A stretch of 34,817 nt of DNA from Chloroflexus sp. MS-G (GCF_000735195.1 NZ_JPIM01000049.1:1-34817); one strand, 5' to 3'; shown: positions 15,904 to 25,126, counted from the first letter of the stretch. Notes: generated from the sequence alone by a model not told the origin. Made by a program: numbers and translations.

Positions 15904-16083
15904 GTGTTCATTGTTGCTTTACATCAGGGTTTTTTGGTGAGGACAACAATAAAGATAGAAGCTCTTTCAAACTCGCTCTGTAAAACGAGATTCAGGCGTA
16001 TCCTGGAAATCGGATCAGTGTCGTAATATTCTCACTGATCTGCGATAGCATCCTGTTCTGCAATACATCACATCTTCAAGACC

Positions 16084-18873
16084 CTAACGCAAGGCACGAA
16101 GGGGGAGAGGAACAGACCGCGCATCACGGATTGCTCCATTACGGATCGAAAATGTTGCAATCGGTACCGCAGTACTAGAGCGCCCCATAGCTCGCAAATA
16201 CACGATATAGCGTCCATCTTCTGGAGGCTCGCGGTGGGTTATCCATGGTTCGCCAGGATTAAATAGATCAACACTGAAGGTGATACTACTAACATTAGAC
16301 GTTGTTGTTAGCGGTACACCTTTGAGAAGCAAAATAGGCTTATCGTCACGGGCTGATGCACCGCGTACCTCCAATTCTAGCGCACCTGATCCACCGATGT
16401 GCACAGTGACTGACAATTGCGTCCCATCAAAACGACAGTCAGCAGCAATCGCTAGCAATCCTTCTGGTAAGGTAACAGACATGCGCGGAGCGTTCAGTAC
16501 TCGAAGTTGCTGAATGCTCATTCGATCAGTCTGACCGATGATGATCGTCTCGCGGTTCATCGAGATCGGTGCGGTAAGCGTAATGGTGCCTGGTGGAACC
16601 GTGTACGCTCTACCATCAATCACCAAAGTTTGCGTTACCAGACTGGCAGTATCTAACTCAATGAAAGCAGCAGACAGGGGTTCGTCTAGCATAAAAACAT
16701 TCTCATTGACACGCACCCGATCTGCTTCGACCACCAAACTTAAACGAGAGGGATACTGCGAATGAAACTGTCCTGCAACCGGCTGAGCCAGATCAATGGC
16801 AGCAAGCAGTCGTGAATCGCGACGATAGAGAGCCAGGCCGTTCGATTGCCAGAGCAGATTTTCCGCATCAAAACCGTAACGCAGTGGATTCTCATCGGCA
16901 GCAAGCAATCCGTAATCGAACACCTGTCCGGGTTGGGGCCGGCGCAGCGCCGGATAGTAGCGCGTTCGTTCAAAACCATACAAGGAAGCACCTTCCGCTT
17001 TCCAGCGTTGAACGAGGCCTAGCGCCAATACCCCCGGCACCCGTTCATCTGCTGATATGAATATCGATGCATTGTTCGCAGCAGGTAACGGTGGTAGAGC
17101 CTGCGGATTGATTACGTATACCAATGCGTCACCCACTTCCGCACGACGACTCAGCAGTGGAGTAGTATCGGCCCATGCCTTCAGAGACGCCAGTTTTTCA
17201 GGTTCATATTCATCGCGATGGATAATCAACGTGTTGATACCGAGCAGAGCCAAATAACGTAGGGTATCATCATCGGGCAAACGCTGAATGCGACGCATCA
17301 CATCAGTCGTACCAAATGGAATAATACCACTGTATCCAACAGCGAGTGGTTTCCAGTGATGTATCTGGTGGAACTGACGTGTAGTAATACGTTCCAGCTC
17401 GGCACCGCGTGGTGTAGAACCAATCGGCAACTCAATTAGGGCATGCAGATCGCGCTGAGTACTGAGCCAGGCATACACCGGTTTCGGCGCAGGAACAGGT
17501 GCAAGTGGTAATGGAAAGGATGCATGCTCGATAAGAGCACATATACCAATCGTTGCTAGCATGATCCACGTCAGACGACGGTCTATCCTCGAGCGAAGCC
17601 ATTGACCCAGGTAAACGAGAGTCACACTAGCAAGTAAGACCAGTGCCAGATGCGTTAACATTGCCCAGCGCGCCGGAACGCGCAGAGCGCCAAAACCGGG
17701 GATATGTTCGTAGAAGCATGCATATGGCATTGGGATTGATAATGCTGCACTACCACGCTCCAGACGAATTCCAACACCCAATGATAATACAAATGCACAG
17801 GTAGCCAGCAATACCAGGAAGCCAGCCTCCGACAAGCCGATCAGCGTATCACTGTTTCGCTTCCGGTCTCTGAATTGCCACCAAACTGTCAGTGTCAGAA
17901 TTGTTATCGCAAGTATAGCCGTGACAAAACCTGGAAATAACGCAAACTCACCACCACTAGCAGTAAACCAGTTGTCTCTTCCGCCATACAACCAGTTTGT
18001 CGGTACAACGGCCAGGAATGCCTGGAGTGGCGCTGACCAGTTATCGAGTTCGCGTAACGATCGGACGATGCCCAGATACTCGTACACATGAATGTACGGT
18101 AGCGTCACCGGTATCGTGATAAGCGCGGCAAGTATACCACCAAACGATAGCCCGCCAATGTTTTGCCAGAAGTTGAGTCTTTGCCGACGAGATAAAGTTC
18201 TCAATAACCAAATGACAACATACAATCCAATTGTCAAGGCAGTAAAATATGCGTAATAGAGCGCAGTTATACACTGAACACCTGTGAAGAGACCAAATAG
18301 CGCCGCATATCGCCAACGTCGTGTCCCTGTTTCCGTGTCATGCAAAAACCTGCGCAGAAATAGAAGAGCCAGTGGCAGCCAGGCTGTCTGTAGCAATTGT
18401 AGATGAACAAAATGTGCCATGCGGTACGTACCAAATGCAAACAGCGCACCAGCAGCGAAGGAGCTAAAGGTACGAATCCACCTATCGTGTGCGCGTACTA
18501 GCATATCGCTTGCCAGCAGATACACAGCCCACCCTGTAAGGACATAACTGGCTAATACGAGCAAATTGTATGCCAAGACAGGACCGCCGAGGAGTATCAA
18601 CGGTAACGCAACAACTGTCAGCAGAAGATGATGGTCACTATACGCCAGCGTTTCAGGATAAGGAAAGAAGATCGGCGCGTTCCAAATAGTTCGCGGATCG
18701 GTGACAAATGCCCGCGCATTCCAGGCCAGCACCCACGTTTGCAACAATGGATCAAGTCCACTTCCCAGCGCTGTCGTCAGGTGGATAGACAGTGGCCAGG
18801 TGAAGACAATTGCCAGCGCAAGGTATGCCAGCGGAGGTAGCAGTATACGTACCAGATGAGCGATTCTCGTCAT
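16084..18873 (-). CDS. Large GT-C-like membrane protein, putative glycosyltransferase
   Basis: From ATG 18873 the protein has 929 residues. A GTG at 18888 would add five but lies inside a repeat end. About a dozen membrane helices fill the first half, opening with LAYLALAIVFTWPLS. The first outer loop (GSGLDPLLQTWVLAWNARAF, then WNAPIFFPYPETLAYSDH) is a pattern shared by a group of uncharacterised Chloroflexota and actinobacterial GT-C-like proteins. The second half (from about 480) is outside the membrane. It starts with an LSTQRDLHALIELPIG segment and continues with predicted beta-rich domains. No partner genes surround it. Neither sugar nor acceptor can be read from the sequence, so the activity is an inference from topology and resemblance. 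Confidence 0.7.
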   Translation of the reverse strand: MTRIAHLVRILLPPLAYLALAIVFTWPLSIHLTTALGSGLDPLLQTWVLAWNARAFVTDPRTIWNAPIFFPYPETLAYSDHHLLLTVVALPLILLGGPVLAYNLLVLASYVLTGWAVYLLASDMLVRAHDRWIRTFSSFAAGALFAFGTYRMAHFVHLQLLQTAWLPLALLFLRRFLHDTETGTRRWRYAALFGLFTGVQCITALYYAYFTALTIGLYVVIWLLRTLSRRQRLNFWQNIGGLSFGGILAALITIPVTLPYIHVYEYLGIVRSLRELDNWSAPLQAFLAVVPTNWLYGGRDNWFTASGGEFALFPGFVTAILAITILTLTVWWQFRDRKRNSDTLIGLSEAGFLVLLATCAFVLSLGVGIRLERGSAALSIPMPYACFYEHIPGFGALRVPARWAMLTHLALVLLASVTLVYLGQWLRSRIDRRLTWIMLATIGICALIEHASFPLPLAPVPAPKPVYAWLSTQRDLHALIELPIGSTPRGAELERITTRQFHQIHHWKPLAVGYSGIIPFGTTDVMRRIQRLPDDDTLRYLALLGINTLIIHRDEYEPEKLASLKAWADTTPLLSRRAEVGDALVYVINPQALPPLPAANNASIFISADERVPGVLALGLVQRWKAEGASLYGFERTRYYPALRRPQPGQVFDYGLLAADENPLRYGFDAENLLWQSNGLALYRRDSRLLAAIDLAQPVAGQFHSQYPSRLSLVVEADRVRVNENVFMLDEPLSAAFIELDTASLVTQTLVIDGRAYTVPPGTITLTAPISMNRETIIIGQTDRMSIQQLRVLNAPRMSVTLPEGLLAIAADCRFDGTQLSVTVHIGGSGALELEVRGASARDDKPILLLKGVPLTTTSNVSSITFSVDLFNPGEPWITHREPPEDGRYIVYLRAMGRSSTAVPIATFSIRNGAIRDARSVPLPLRALR

Positions 18874-18885
18874 AAGATCAGAGTC

Positions 18886-19078
18886 CACTGCAAAAACTCA
18901 CTACGGAGCACACAGAGCACACAGAGCGTCTAAGATTTATGAAGAATAAGGATCATTTTTGACCATTGGGCGCACGGAAGAAAAATGTTCACAACCCTCT
19001 GTGCAATGAAAGATAACATTATCGTTAGTCTCTGTGATCTCCGTGGTCTCTGTGGTGAGAAGAGCACCTTTTGCAGTG
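18886..19078. mobile_element. 193-bp MITE-like element with long imperfect terminal inverted repeats
   Basis: CACTGCAAAA (18886-18895) and TTTTGCAGTG (19069-19078) are perfect inverted copies. Just inside, 18897-18926 and the complement of 19030-19059 agree at 23 of 30 positions, both made of CACAGAG/CACGGAG units. A tandem GCACACAGA pair lies at 18903-18920. The middle is AT-richer and has no gene. The layout is that of a miniature inverted-repeat element filling the gap between two GT-C genes. A related hairpin occurs at 26002-26039. Confidence 0.6.
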
Positions 19079-19134
19079 AAGTCAAGAGCATGAAGGTTGC
19101 CATCACACCAGACGTTGCAGTCAGCGTCGTTTGA

Positions 19135-20424
19135 CTATATCCCTGCCGATGCCCTTTTCTGTTGCGATACCTCGATCAGTTTACTAACACAAACACCGGC
19201 GAGGACTAGCAGGATCGGCTCTACCGGTAATCGATAGCGAGTATTACCGGCCACCGAAATAGCATACGGCGCTGTAAAGGCAACGATCCACCAGACACTT
19301 AACACAAAAAATTGTCTGTACTTTCGATACACCAATACACTACCCAGAAATGCCAACAACAGCAACACAATCTGAATAATACTTCTAAACATATAAAAGT
19401 AGCGTGGCTCAACAATGTTCTGATCGGTTATCAAATAGGTAGGAGAAATAACCCAGAGGTACACTATGCGCATCATCGTCAGCTTTAAAAATTGCAGAGG
19501 ATTTGCTGCAATCCATTGTAGCGCCTCATACCGCAGCACCGCATAGCGTTCCGCTTCGTTGAGTGAGCTTAAATACTCAAGCGTGCTTGCCGGAAGCGTG
19601 TTTTGCATTGGCTCACCCGAAGCCGTGTACAAAAAGCCGGTGGCGTGCGGATTGTTACCCAGCCAAAAGTTCAGATCAAATGAGGTCTTGAGCAACACAA
19701 CCTGCTGAAACACCAGATAATTTCTGATCGTCCAGGGCAACAACACCAACAGGCCAATCAATAGTGTAACAGCCAGCTTTTGGATAATCTTGATCCTATC
19801 ACCTTGATTCATTCCGATGAGGAACGCCGCACCTGATAAGCCATACAGCAAAATAGGTTCAACCAGGCAGGAAATACCCCAGACCACCCCCAAAAATATG
19901 GCGCGGCGCCAGGTGGGCCGTTGAAAGAAGTGTAATAACACAAACAAGGAAAAAATTGTAAAAAATGTTGTAAAAATCGCCGGAGAAATCTGCTTACAGA
20001 AATAGATAAGTGGAGGGTAGAAGGTTACCATCAGACCAGACAATAAACCGGTTGTTGTGTCAATCCAATGCGATGCAATCCTGCTGGTGAGGTAGATAAG
20101 CAACGCCGAAAGCAGGGCCTGGCATAGCTCGACACCAAGAAACGGCAAGGGCACCCCCACCCACAACCAGGCTGCCAGAAATAATGGATACACCGGCGTA
20201 TTCAGTGCGGTTGGCATCTCTGGCCCAAGCCAGCCGCCTCCCACAAAACCCTTACCGGCAACGATATTCTTTGCTACAATGCCATACTCAGCCGTCAACG
20301 GATCATAGTAGTCGTTTAGGACAAACACTGCGGCTACCCGGATGATTAACCCGATAATCGTCAGCAGCCATAGAGTTTGCATGAACCTTCGCGAGTCACT
20401 TACTGATGCAGAAATCCAATCCAT
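19135..20424 (-). CDS. GT-C (family 39-like) membrane glycosyltransferase
   Basis: From ATG 20424 the protein has 429 residues. A GAAGG ribosome site seven bases upstream supports this start over ATG 20556, which would add 44 hydrophilic residues. About ten membrane helices are visible. The first loop (NDYYDPLTAEYGIVAKNIVAGKGF, with Asp and Glu) and TPVYPLFLAAWLWVG match the PMT/ArnT-like pattern, and LPWTIRNYLVFQQVVLLKTSFDLNFWLGNNPHA resembles many GT39 proteins. It lacks the additional soluble domains seen in the other GT-C genes here. Donor and acceptor are unknown. It may have its own promoter, because the upstream kinase ends at 20617 with a hairpin between. Confidence 0.78.
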   Translation of the reverse strand: MDWISASVSDSRRFMQTLWLLTIIGLIIRVAAVFVLNDYYDPLTAEYGIVAKNIVAGKGFVGGGWLGPEMPTALNTPVYPLFLAAWLWVGVPLPFLGVELCQALLSALLIYLTSRIASHWIDTTTGLLSGLMVTFYPPLIYFCKQISPAIFTTFFTIFSLFVLLHFFQRPTWRRAIFLGVVWGISCLVEPILLYGLSGAAFLIGMNQGDRIKIIQKLAVTLLIGLLVLLPWTIRNYLVFQQVVLLKTSFDLNFWLGNNPHATGFLYTASGEPMQNTLPASTLEYLSSLNEAERYAVLRYEALQWIAANPLQFLKLTMMRIVYLWVISPTYLITDQNIVEPRYFYMFRSIIQIVLLLLAFLGSVLVYRKYRQFFVLSVWWIVAFTAPYAISVAGNTRYRLPVEPILLVLAGVCVSKLIEVSQQKRASAGI

Positions 20425-20546
20425 GATGATACCTTCACCGAATTTTTTCAGCTTTTGAGTCGCTGCCGAAGGGATTGTACCAGATGATTTCGATGCAATC
20501 GCAGTTGAGCGCGTGATGAACGCAGTCAGGTCGGGCGCCACCATAA

Positions 20547-20575
20547 GTAGGGGCACAGCGTCGCCGTGCCCCTAC
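20547..20575. repeat. GTAGGGGC-type hairpin
   Basis: GTAGGGGCAC (20547-20556) and GTGCCCCTAC (20566-20575) form a perfect 10-bp stem around a 9-base loop. It stands in the gap between the PRK-like kinase and the downstream GT-C gene. A terminator role is possible, although no T-run follows. Confidence 0.75.
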
Positions 20576-20616
20576 CATCAATGGCCGATGTCTATGAGGA
20601 ACTACATCAATGTCGC

Positions 20617-21480
20617 TTACCCTCTTTGCAAGAGCAACGTGGCAATCAAGGTTTGAGCAAATGTCAGCGTGGGATGCGTCCCCTGAACCATTTCACCTGT
20701 GCTCACCTGTCCAGATACCGGCAGCCGTGATCGTAATCCTTCACTCAGCCGATCAAGAGCCGGGTCTGACGTTGCGTTAATCACGTTGGCCGGTAAACCA
20801 TCATCGTCAGCAGCCACCGATTGGATCTGCACGGCTACCCCCTGACCCGCATCGGCAAGAGCGTTGATGACATCAAACGCCAGCGCCCGCCGGCGCAACC
20901 ACATTTGCAGGTCGTACCCCACTTCACCTGGCAGAAAGCGTAAAACGACATCGGCTAACGGTCGTTGGACAACGATGTAACGCTGGATGTCGCGTTCACG
21001 CGCCGGCCACGCCATCCGCACTTCTTCAGGGGTGTACCCCCGTTGACGCACATCACGTTCTTCGCGCCAACGACGGTACAGTTCGGGATCGGGATCAAAG
21101 TAGACAGTAAGGTCGAACAGATCGGGCTGCACCGGTGGGGTCAAAGTTAACGCACCGTAAGCAATAACCAGTCCGGTCGGAGCAACCCGTTCACTGCCCT
21201 GTGGAACTCCGGTCTTATGGTTGTAGATCGGTTTTTCGATAGTTTGACCGGCTCGCAACGCTGCCAGGTCGGCGGCCATGCGATCCAGATCGGTAGCCCT
21301 CGGATCGGCATCGGTTAAACCACGTACCGCACGCTCTGCACGGCTATAGCGCAGGTAATCATCGAGATTGATCGGCGTAACGCCTTGCGCACCCAGCAGA
21401 CGCACAATCCCCTGCGTCAGCGTTGTCTTCCCAGTACCGCTAGCGCCGATCAAACCGAGCATGAGTGGTTGATCTCGCAT
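20617..21480 (-). CDS. Phosphoribulokinase/uridine-kinase-family protein
   Basis: The protein has 287 residues. It has a P-loop (GASGTGKTTL, residues 13 to 22), NLDDYLRYSRAERAVRGLTDADPRATDLD, and TIEKPIYNHKTG, which closely follow the phosphoribulokinase pattern DDYH..DR...PxAxxFD and PIYNHxTG. The middle also aligns (FDLTVYFDPDPEL, RDVRQRGYTPEEV, ADVVLRFLPG). One important site differs: the PRK motif VIEGLHP corresponds here to VIAYGALTL, so its acidic residue appears lost. Phosphoribulokinase makes ribulose 1,5-bisphosphate for RuBisCO, and Chloroflexus-type organisms usually fix CO2 without RuBisCO. Another sugar substrate is likely. It follows the transaldolase gene by nine bases, which supports a sugar-phosphate role. 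Confidence 0.75.
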   Translation of the reverse strand: MRDQPLMLGLIGASGTGKTTLTQGIVRLLGAQGVTPINLDDYLRYSRAERAVRGLTDADPRATDLDRMAADLAALRAGQTIEKPIYNHKTGVPQGSERVAPTGLVIAYGALTLTPPVQPDLFDLTVYFDPDPELYRRWREERDVRQRGYTPEEVRMAWPARERDIQRYIVVQRPLADVVLRFLPGEVGYDLQMWLRRRALAFDVINALADAGQGVAVQIQSVAADDDGLPANVINATSDPALDRLSEGLRSRLPVSGQVSTGEMVQGTHPTLTFAQTLIATLLLQRG

Positions 21481-21489
21481 AATCTCGGC

Positions 21490-22143
21490 TCAGGAACGCA
21501 TTCGCGATTGCCAATCGGCCAGGAACTGCTCAATACCGCGATCGGTCAATGGATGGCGCATTGCCTGCTGAAGCACCTTGAACGGGCAGGTCGCAATATC
21601 AGCACCGGCCAGTGCTGCCTCAACAATATGGCGCGGATGACGGATAGATGCCGCCAGAATCTTGGTTTTAATTTCGCTATCCTGGCGATAGATACCGGCA
21701 ATCTCGCGAATCAAGGCCATTCCATCAACACCGGTATCATCAACACGCCCAACGAAGGGGCTAATGATGAACGCACCGGCCCGTGCCGCCAGCAATGCCT
21801 GCACAGCGTTGAAACAGAGCGTTACATTGCAACGAATGCCGTGCTTAGCCAGTTGGCTTACTGCTCGTAATCCCTCGGTTGTACTCGGCACTTTGATGAT
21901 AACGTTCGGATGCCATGCAGCATACTCTAATCCCTCGCGCACCATTCCCTCGGCATCGAGCGAGATGGTCTCGGCGCTGATCGGGCCATCAACCAGCTCG
22001 GCAATTTCGGTGATAATCGTTTTGAAATCAACTCCCCCTTCGCGGGCAATCAGTGTCGGATTCGTTGTTACTCCGCTCAGAATACCCCAACTGGCGGCCT
22101 CGCGAATCTCGGCGAGGTTGGCCGTATCGAGATAAATTTGCAT
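21490..22143 (-). CDS. tal: Transaldolase of the short MipB/TalC type
   Basis: The protein has 217 residues, the length of the compact transaldolase/fructose-6-phosphate aldolase subfamily. Visible signatures are [13 protein letters not shown] at the N-terminus (Asp6), [13 protein letters not shown], the Schiff-base lysine Lys84 in VIIKVPST, and [32 protein letters not shown]. Transaldolases exchange dihydroxyacetone units between sugar phosphates in the non-oxidative pentose phosphate pathway. Distinction from fructose-6-phosphate aldolase is not possible by eye. A GGGAGG ribosome site precedes ATG 22143. It lies between an SDR dehydrogenase and a PRK-like kinase, all closely spaced on one strand. 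Confidence 0.92.
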   Translation of the reverse strand: MQIYLDTANLAEIREAASWGILSGVTTNPTLIAREGGVDFKTIITEIAELVDGPISAETISLDAEGMVREGLEYAAWHPNVIIKVPSTTEGLRAVSQLAKHGIRCNVTLCFNAVQALLAARAGAFIISPFVGRVDDTGVDGMALIREIAGIYRQDSEIKTKILAASIRHPRHIVEAALAGADIATCPFKVLQQAMRHPLTDRGIEQFLADWQSRMRS

Positions 22144-22155
22144 GTGCTGCCTCCC

Positions 22156-22914
22156 TTATTTCGGCGCCATTCGGATTGCGCCATCGAGTCGAATCACTTC
22201 ACCGTTTAGCATCGGATTTTCAATGATGTGCTGAACTAACGCTGCGTACTCGGCAGGACGTCCCAATCGCGACGGAAATGGCACCTGCGCACCGAGTGAC
22301 TCACGGGCCGCTGCCGGTAGACTGGCCATCATTGCGGTATCGAAGATACCCGGCGCAATGGTCATCACCCGTATCCCAAAGCGAGCCAGTTCGCGGGCTG
22401 CCGGTAGTGTCATCCCGACGACACCAGCTTTTGAGGCAGCATAAGCGACCTGACCGATCTGGCCTTCAAACGCAGCTATCGATGCCGTATTGATTATAAC
22501 CCCACGTTCGCCTTCGGAGTTGGGTTGGTTTTGACTCATGACCTGTGCTGCATAGAGCATCATGTAGAAGGTGCCGATCAGATTGACTTCAACGACACGC
22601 TTGAAGCGCGCCGGATCGTGCACGCCGTCACGGCCCAGGATTCGTTCGGCCAGAACGATACCGGCACAACAGACTAATACGTGTAGTTCACCATTCGCGG
22701 CAGCCCTGGTTACGGCTGCTGCACACTGCGCCGGATCGGTAACATCGGTGCGCACAAACTGTCCTCCGATCCGGGCAGCTAGCTCTTCGCCAGCACCTTC
22801 ATTTAGATCGGCGATGGTCACCCGCGCCCCGGCACCGGCCAGTCGTTCAGCCGTCGCCGCACCCAGACCAGAAGCCCCACCAGTCACCAACACATGTAGC
22901 CCGTGTAGTTGCAT
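22156..22914 (-). CDS. Short-chain dehydrogenase/reductase, 3-hydroxyacyl-CoA dehydrogenase type
   Basis: The protein has 252 residues, normal for a classical SDR. The NAD-binding motif is TGGASGLG (11-18). Asp36 in TIADLN after the second strand favours NAD(H). The catalytic Ser145, Tyr158 and Lys162 ([13 protein letters not shown]) are present. The overall pattern ([75 protein letters not shown] split over the centre) resembles type 2 3-hydroxyacyl-CoA dehydrogenases (HSD17B10-like). A role in fatty-acid or branched-chain acyl-CoA oxidation is likely. An AAGGAG ribosome site precedes ATG 22914. It is 12 bases upstream of tal. Confidence 0.85.
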   Translation of the reverse strand: MQLHGLHVLVTGGASGLGAATAERLAGAGARVTIADLNEGAGEELAARIGGQFVRTDVTDPAQCAAAVTRAAANGELHVLVCCAGIVLAERILGRDGVHDPARFKRVVEVNLIGTFYMMLYAAQVMSQNQPNSEGERGVIINTASIAAFEGQIGQVAYAASKAGVVGMTLPAARELARFGIRVMTIAPGIFDTAMMASLPAAARESLGAQVPFPSRLGRPAEYAALVQHIIENPMLNGEVIRLDGAIRMAPK

Positions 22915-22929
22915 TGCTTGCTCCTTTGC

Positions 22930-24921
22930 CTAGCGGGCAACTGCCCATTCAAAATGCATACCATCACTGGCGCCTTTACCATCGTAGTTCCAGTGACCTC
23001 CCCAGAAGAAGCCAAGTGCATTCGCGATTGGTACTAGCTCACGCACCGAACCACGATCACCAACCAGAGCTGCCGGTTTGTAAAAGCCATTCCACTGCGC
23101 ATTGATATCGAACGCCGTTCCGTAGGCATGATTACTCAAGGTAGTCGGGTTGCTACGGATCGTTCGCGGCCACCATGCACCATCGAAGGTTAGTACAAGG
23201 TGCAACAACCCGGTATCTTCCCAGGCCTGCCACAATCGGCGCAATTGATCGGCTGCCAGTCGGTGAAACTTGATCCTCCCACCATTGGTATTCCGAAACC
23301 GTGCCAGTTGTGGAATGGACACCTCAATAAGATGCCGTTCAACCCAATCGTTGGTGATGATAATATCATCACCGCTCTTACGTACCCATTCAATGTTGCC
23401 TAACACACGCTCGCGCTGACCGTTACGGTCGGTCAGGATATTGAAGTCGGGCTTAGGCGGCCAGTTGGGATCACGCCGTGGCGCACCTGCCCTTACCACC
23501 TCTGGCGCATTGAGAATGTTCACTGTAGGCGGTTGTACAGGTCCGGCAGGTGGTTCCGGTACAGGTGGTGATACCGGTGGCGTCGGTGGTACCAGTGGTG
23601 TCGGCGCTTTGGGCTGCCAGGCCTGTACCTCTGCTGGACGCGGTAAATCACTCATTCGGCGAATAACACCATCTGAACCACGGTAGAGCGTATCGTAAGC
23701 AAAGACCTGGACATCAAACGATTGCCCGTTGATCGTTTCGCGTATCACTCCACTTAACGGTGTCCCTAACTTCAGTTCTAACGCCCGTTGGTGAAACGGA
23801 TTGGTAGAATCATACGGCACTCCGGTTACTTTGTACGTTTCGGCCCAAATTTGGGCATATTGTGGACTGGACGGATCGGTCAGACTGAGAAAGAAACACC
23901 CTGCTTGCTGACTCATTGGCGTATAGAGCGTATCACCGGCAAAGACCTGCACCGCAAAAGCTCGATCCGCAGTCACATAATTCCCACTGAGAGCCGGCCC
24001 TAATTTTGCCTGGAGCGCCACAAAGTGAAACCGCCAATCAGCACGAAACTCAGTCTTGCCTTCAAGTGGGGATCGGGTCGCACTGGTCTTTAACGCACTA
24101 CGATAACCGGCCTCGATAAGCGCCCGACTAACACCACCGGTTGGAATGGCGCCCATGTCGGGACCGAGCAAACCGGCTAACGATTGCACCACAGCGTATT
24201 GCGTTCCTTCGTTGAAAATTGTGTCACGGGCAAAGACTTGAAAGTTGTAAGTCTTCCCGTCAGCCACTACTGGCGGCGGTTCATTAGGAGCTAGCGGCGC
24301 ACCAATGTCGAATTTCCCCCAATAGAGCGAGAAGGCCTGATTGAGACGTAACTGTGCACCCCGCTGACGCCAGGTAACTGTTGCCAGAGCCACCCACAAC
24401 TCTTGCTCTGGTGAACGAGTACCGCTCCCTAATACCACATCACCGGCGACCGACCATACTGGCGGCGAAGGTGGGAGATACGGTTGCAGACGCATCCGCC
24501 CTGCGTCATCAGGAACAACCGTACATACATCGGCGAGTGAAAGGTGAGATTGTGCAACCAGAGCCGGTAACCAATCGGCCAACACACTTGCTTGCACTTC
24601 ACTCAGGTCAGTAACGTTAGGAGCTTCCACACTTACAATCACAGCAATCCGATTGAGATTCCGCATCCGTCCTCGCCAGATAGCCCGTCCCAATCCATCA
24701 CCGGCGCGATTGATCGTCAACAATTGCGCTAACGTTCCATCACGGGCAAGATAGAAGTGGGGCAACAATGATGTTGCAGCATGCTGGTAATCAGCAACAG
24801 CGATGACTGCTGGACGTTCATCGGCGACCACAACGATTGCCGCTATCTCGTGACCAGATCGAGATGTACCGGCACGTTCCAGGTGACCAACCGCAGTGAT
24901 CGGTATATCGGCAAGACTCAT
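22930..24921 (-). CDS. M15-type peptidase fused to a degenerate amidase-like domain and three repeats
   Basis: From ATG 24921 (AAGGAG seven bases upstream) the protein has 663 residues; the frame is open to 25032. Residues about 5 to 150 resemble an amidase_2 domain (LLPHFYLARDGTLAQLLTINRA, then NLNRIAVIVSVE), but the zinc histidines appear replaced (VVVADE, CTVVPDD). Residues about 200 to 420 contain three repeats with the core VQVFAxDTLY, each preceded by LGxPLSG or similar. A Pro-rich linker follows (about 440 to 465). The C-terminal 150 residues are an M15 (VanY/L,D-carboxypeptidase) domain with His598 and Asp605 in SNHAYGTAFDIN and His656 in GMHFEW. It probably cleaves or binds cell-wall peptides, yet no signal peptide is visible. 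Confidence 0.8.
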   Translation of the reverse strand: MSLADIPITAVGHLERAGTSRSGHEIAAIVVVADERPAVIAVADYQHAATSLLPHFYLARDGTLAQLLTINRAGDGLGRAIWRGRMRNLNRIAVIVSVEAPNVTDLSEVQASVLADWLPALVAQSHLSLADVCTVVPDDAGRMRLQPYLPPSPPVWSVAGDVVLGSGTRSPEQELWVALATVTWRQRGAQLRLNQAFSLYWGKFDIGAPLAPNEPPPVVADGKTYNFQVFARDTIFNEGTQYAVVQSLAGLLGPDMGAIPTGGVSRALIEAGYRSALKTSATRSPLEGKTEFRADWRFHFVALQAKLGPALSGNYVTADRAFAVQVFAGDTLYTPMSQQAGCFFLSLTDPSSPQYAQIWAETYKVTGVPYDSTNPFHQRALELKLGTPLSGVIRETINGQSFDVQVFAYDTLYRGSDGVIRRMSDLPRPAEVQAWQPKAPTPLVPPTPPVSPPVPEPPAGPVQPPTVNILNAPEVVRAGAPRRDPNWPPKPDFNILTDRNGQRERVLGNIEWVRKSGDDIIITNDWVERHLIEVSIPQLARFRNTNGGRIKFHRLAADQLRRLWQAWEDTGLLHLVLTFDGAWWPRTIRSNPTTLSNHAYGTAFDINAQWNGFYKPAALVGDRGSVRELVPIANALGFFWGGHWNYDGKGASDGMHFEWAVAR

Positions 24922-25060
24922 TGTATGCTCCTTGAGCGGTTGCAAATGCTTCTGGCTCATCGTAGCACAGGCAGGCAGAGAAGGCAACGACGAGTTGACG
25001 GTACGACTTGTCGTGGAAGTCCTATTACACAACAGCCAAATATGGCTATTGCCCGGCAGA

Positions 25061-25089
25061 AGGAGGAATGCTTATGCTAAAGGTATAAG
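25061..25089 (+). other. Strong ribosome site with a four-codon open frame ahead of the CAP gene
   Basis: AAGGAGG (25061-25067) is followed seven bases later by ATG CTA AAG GTA TAA (25075-25089). The site is the best Shine-Dalgarno match in the area, but the frame it serves is only MLKV, or MLMLKV from ATG 25069. It ends 37 bases before the CAP protein start and is not in frame with it. It could be a leader peptide or a chance match. Confidence 0.3.
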
Positions 25090-25126
25090 CGTTATGTGCG
25101 AGAAATGTTTTAGGAAAGGCTATCCG

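Noticed and set aside
15904..16083. A terminator between rex and the convergent GT-C gene
   Set aside because: ATTGTTG (15910-15916) and CAACAAT (15944-15950) can pair, but the loop is long and the stem AT-rich, so it is not convincing.
20425..20556. An N-terminal extension of the 429-residue GT-C protein
   Set aside because: The added residues are unlike a GT-C N-terminus and include part of a hairpin arm. ATG 20424 has a GAAGG site.
24896..25126. A longer N-terminus for the CAP protein
   Set aside because: It would overlap the divergent M15 gene and bury a clear signal peptide that starts at 25127 with its own ribosome site.
24922..25126. Possible riboswitch between the M15 and CAP genes
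   Set aside because: Only short stems (GCCA/TGGC, ACGAC/GTCGT) are visible and none matches a known riboswitch core.
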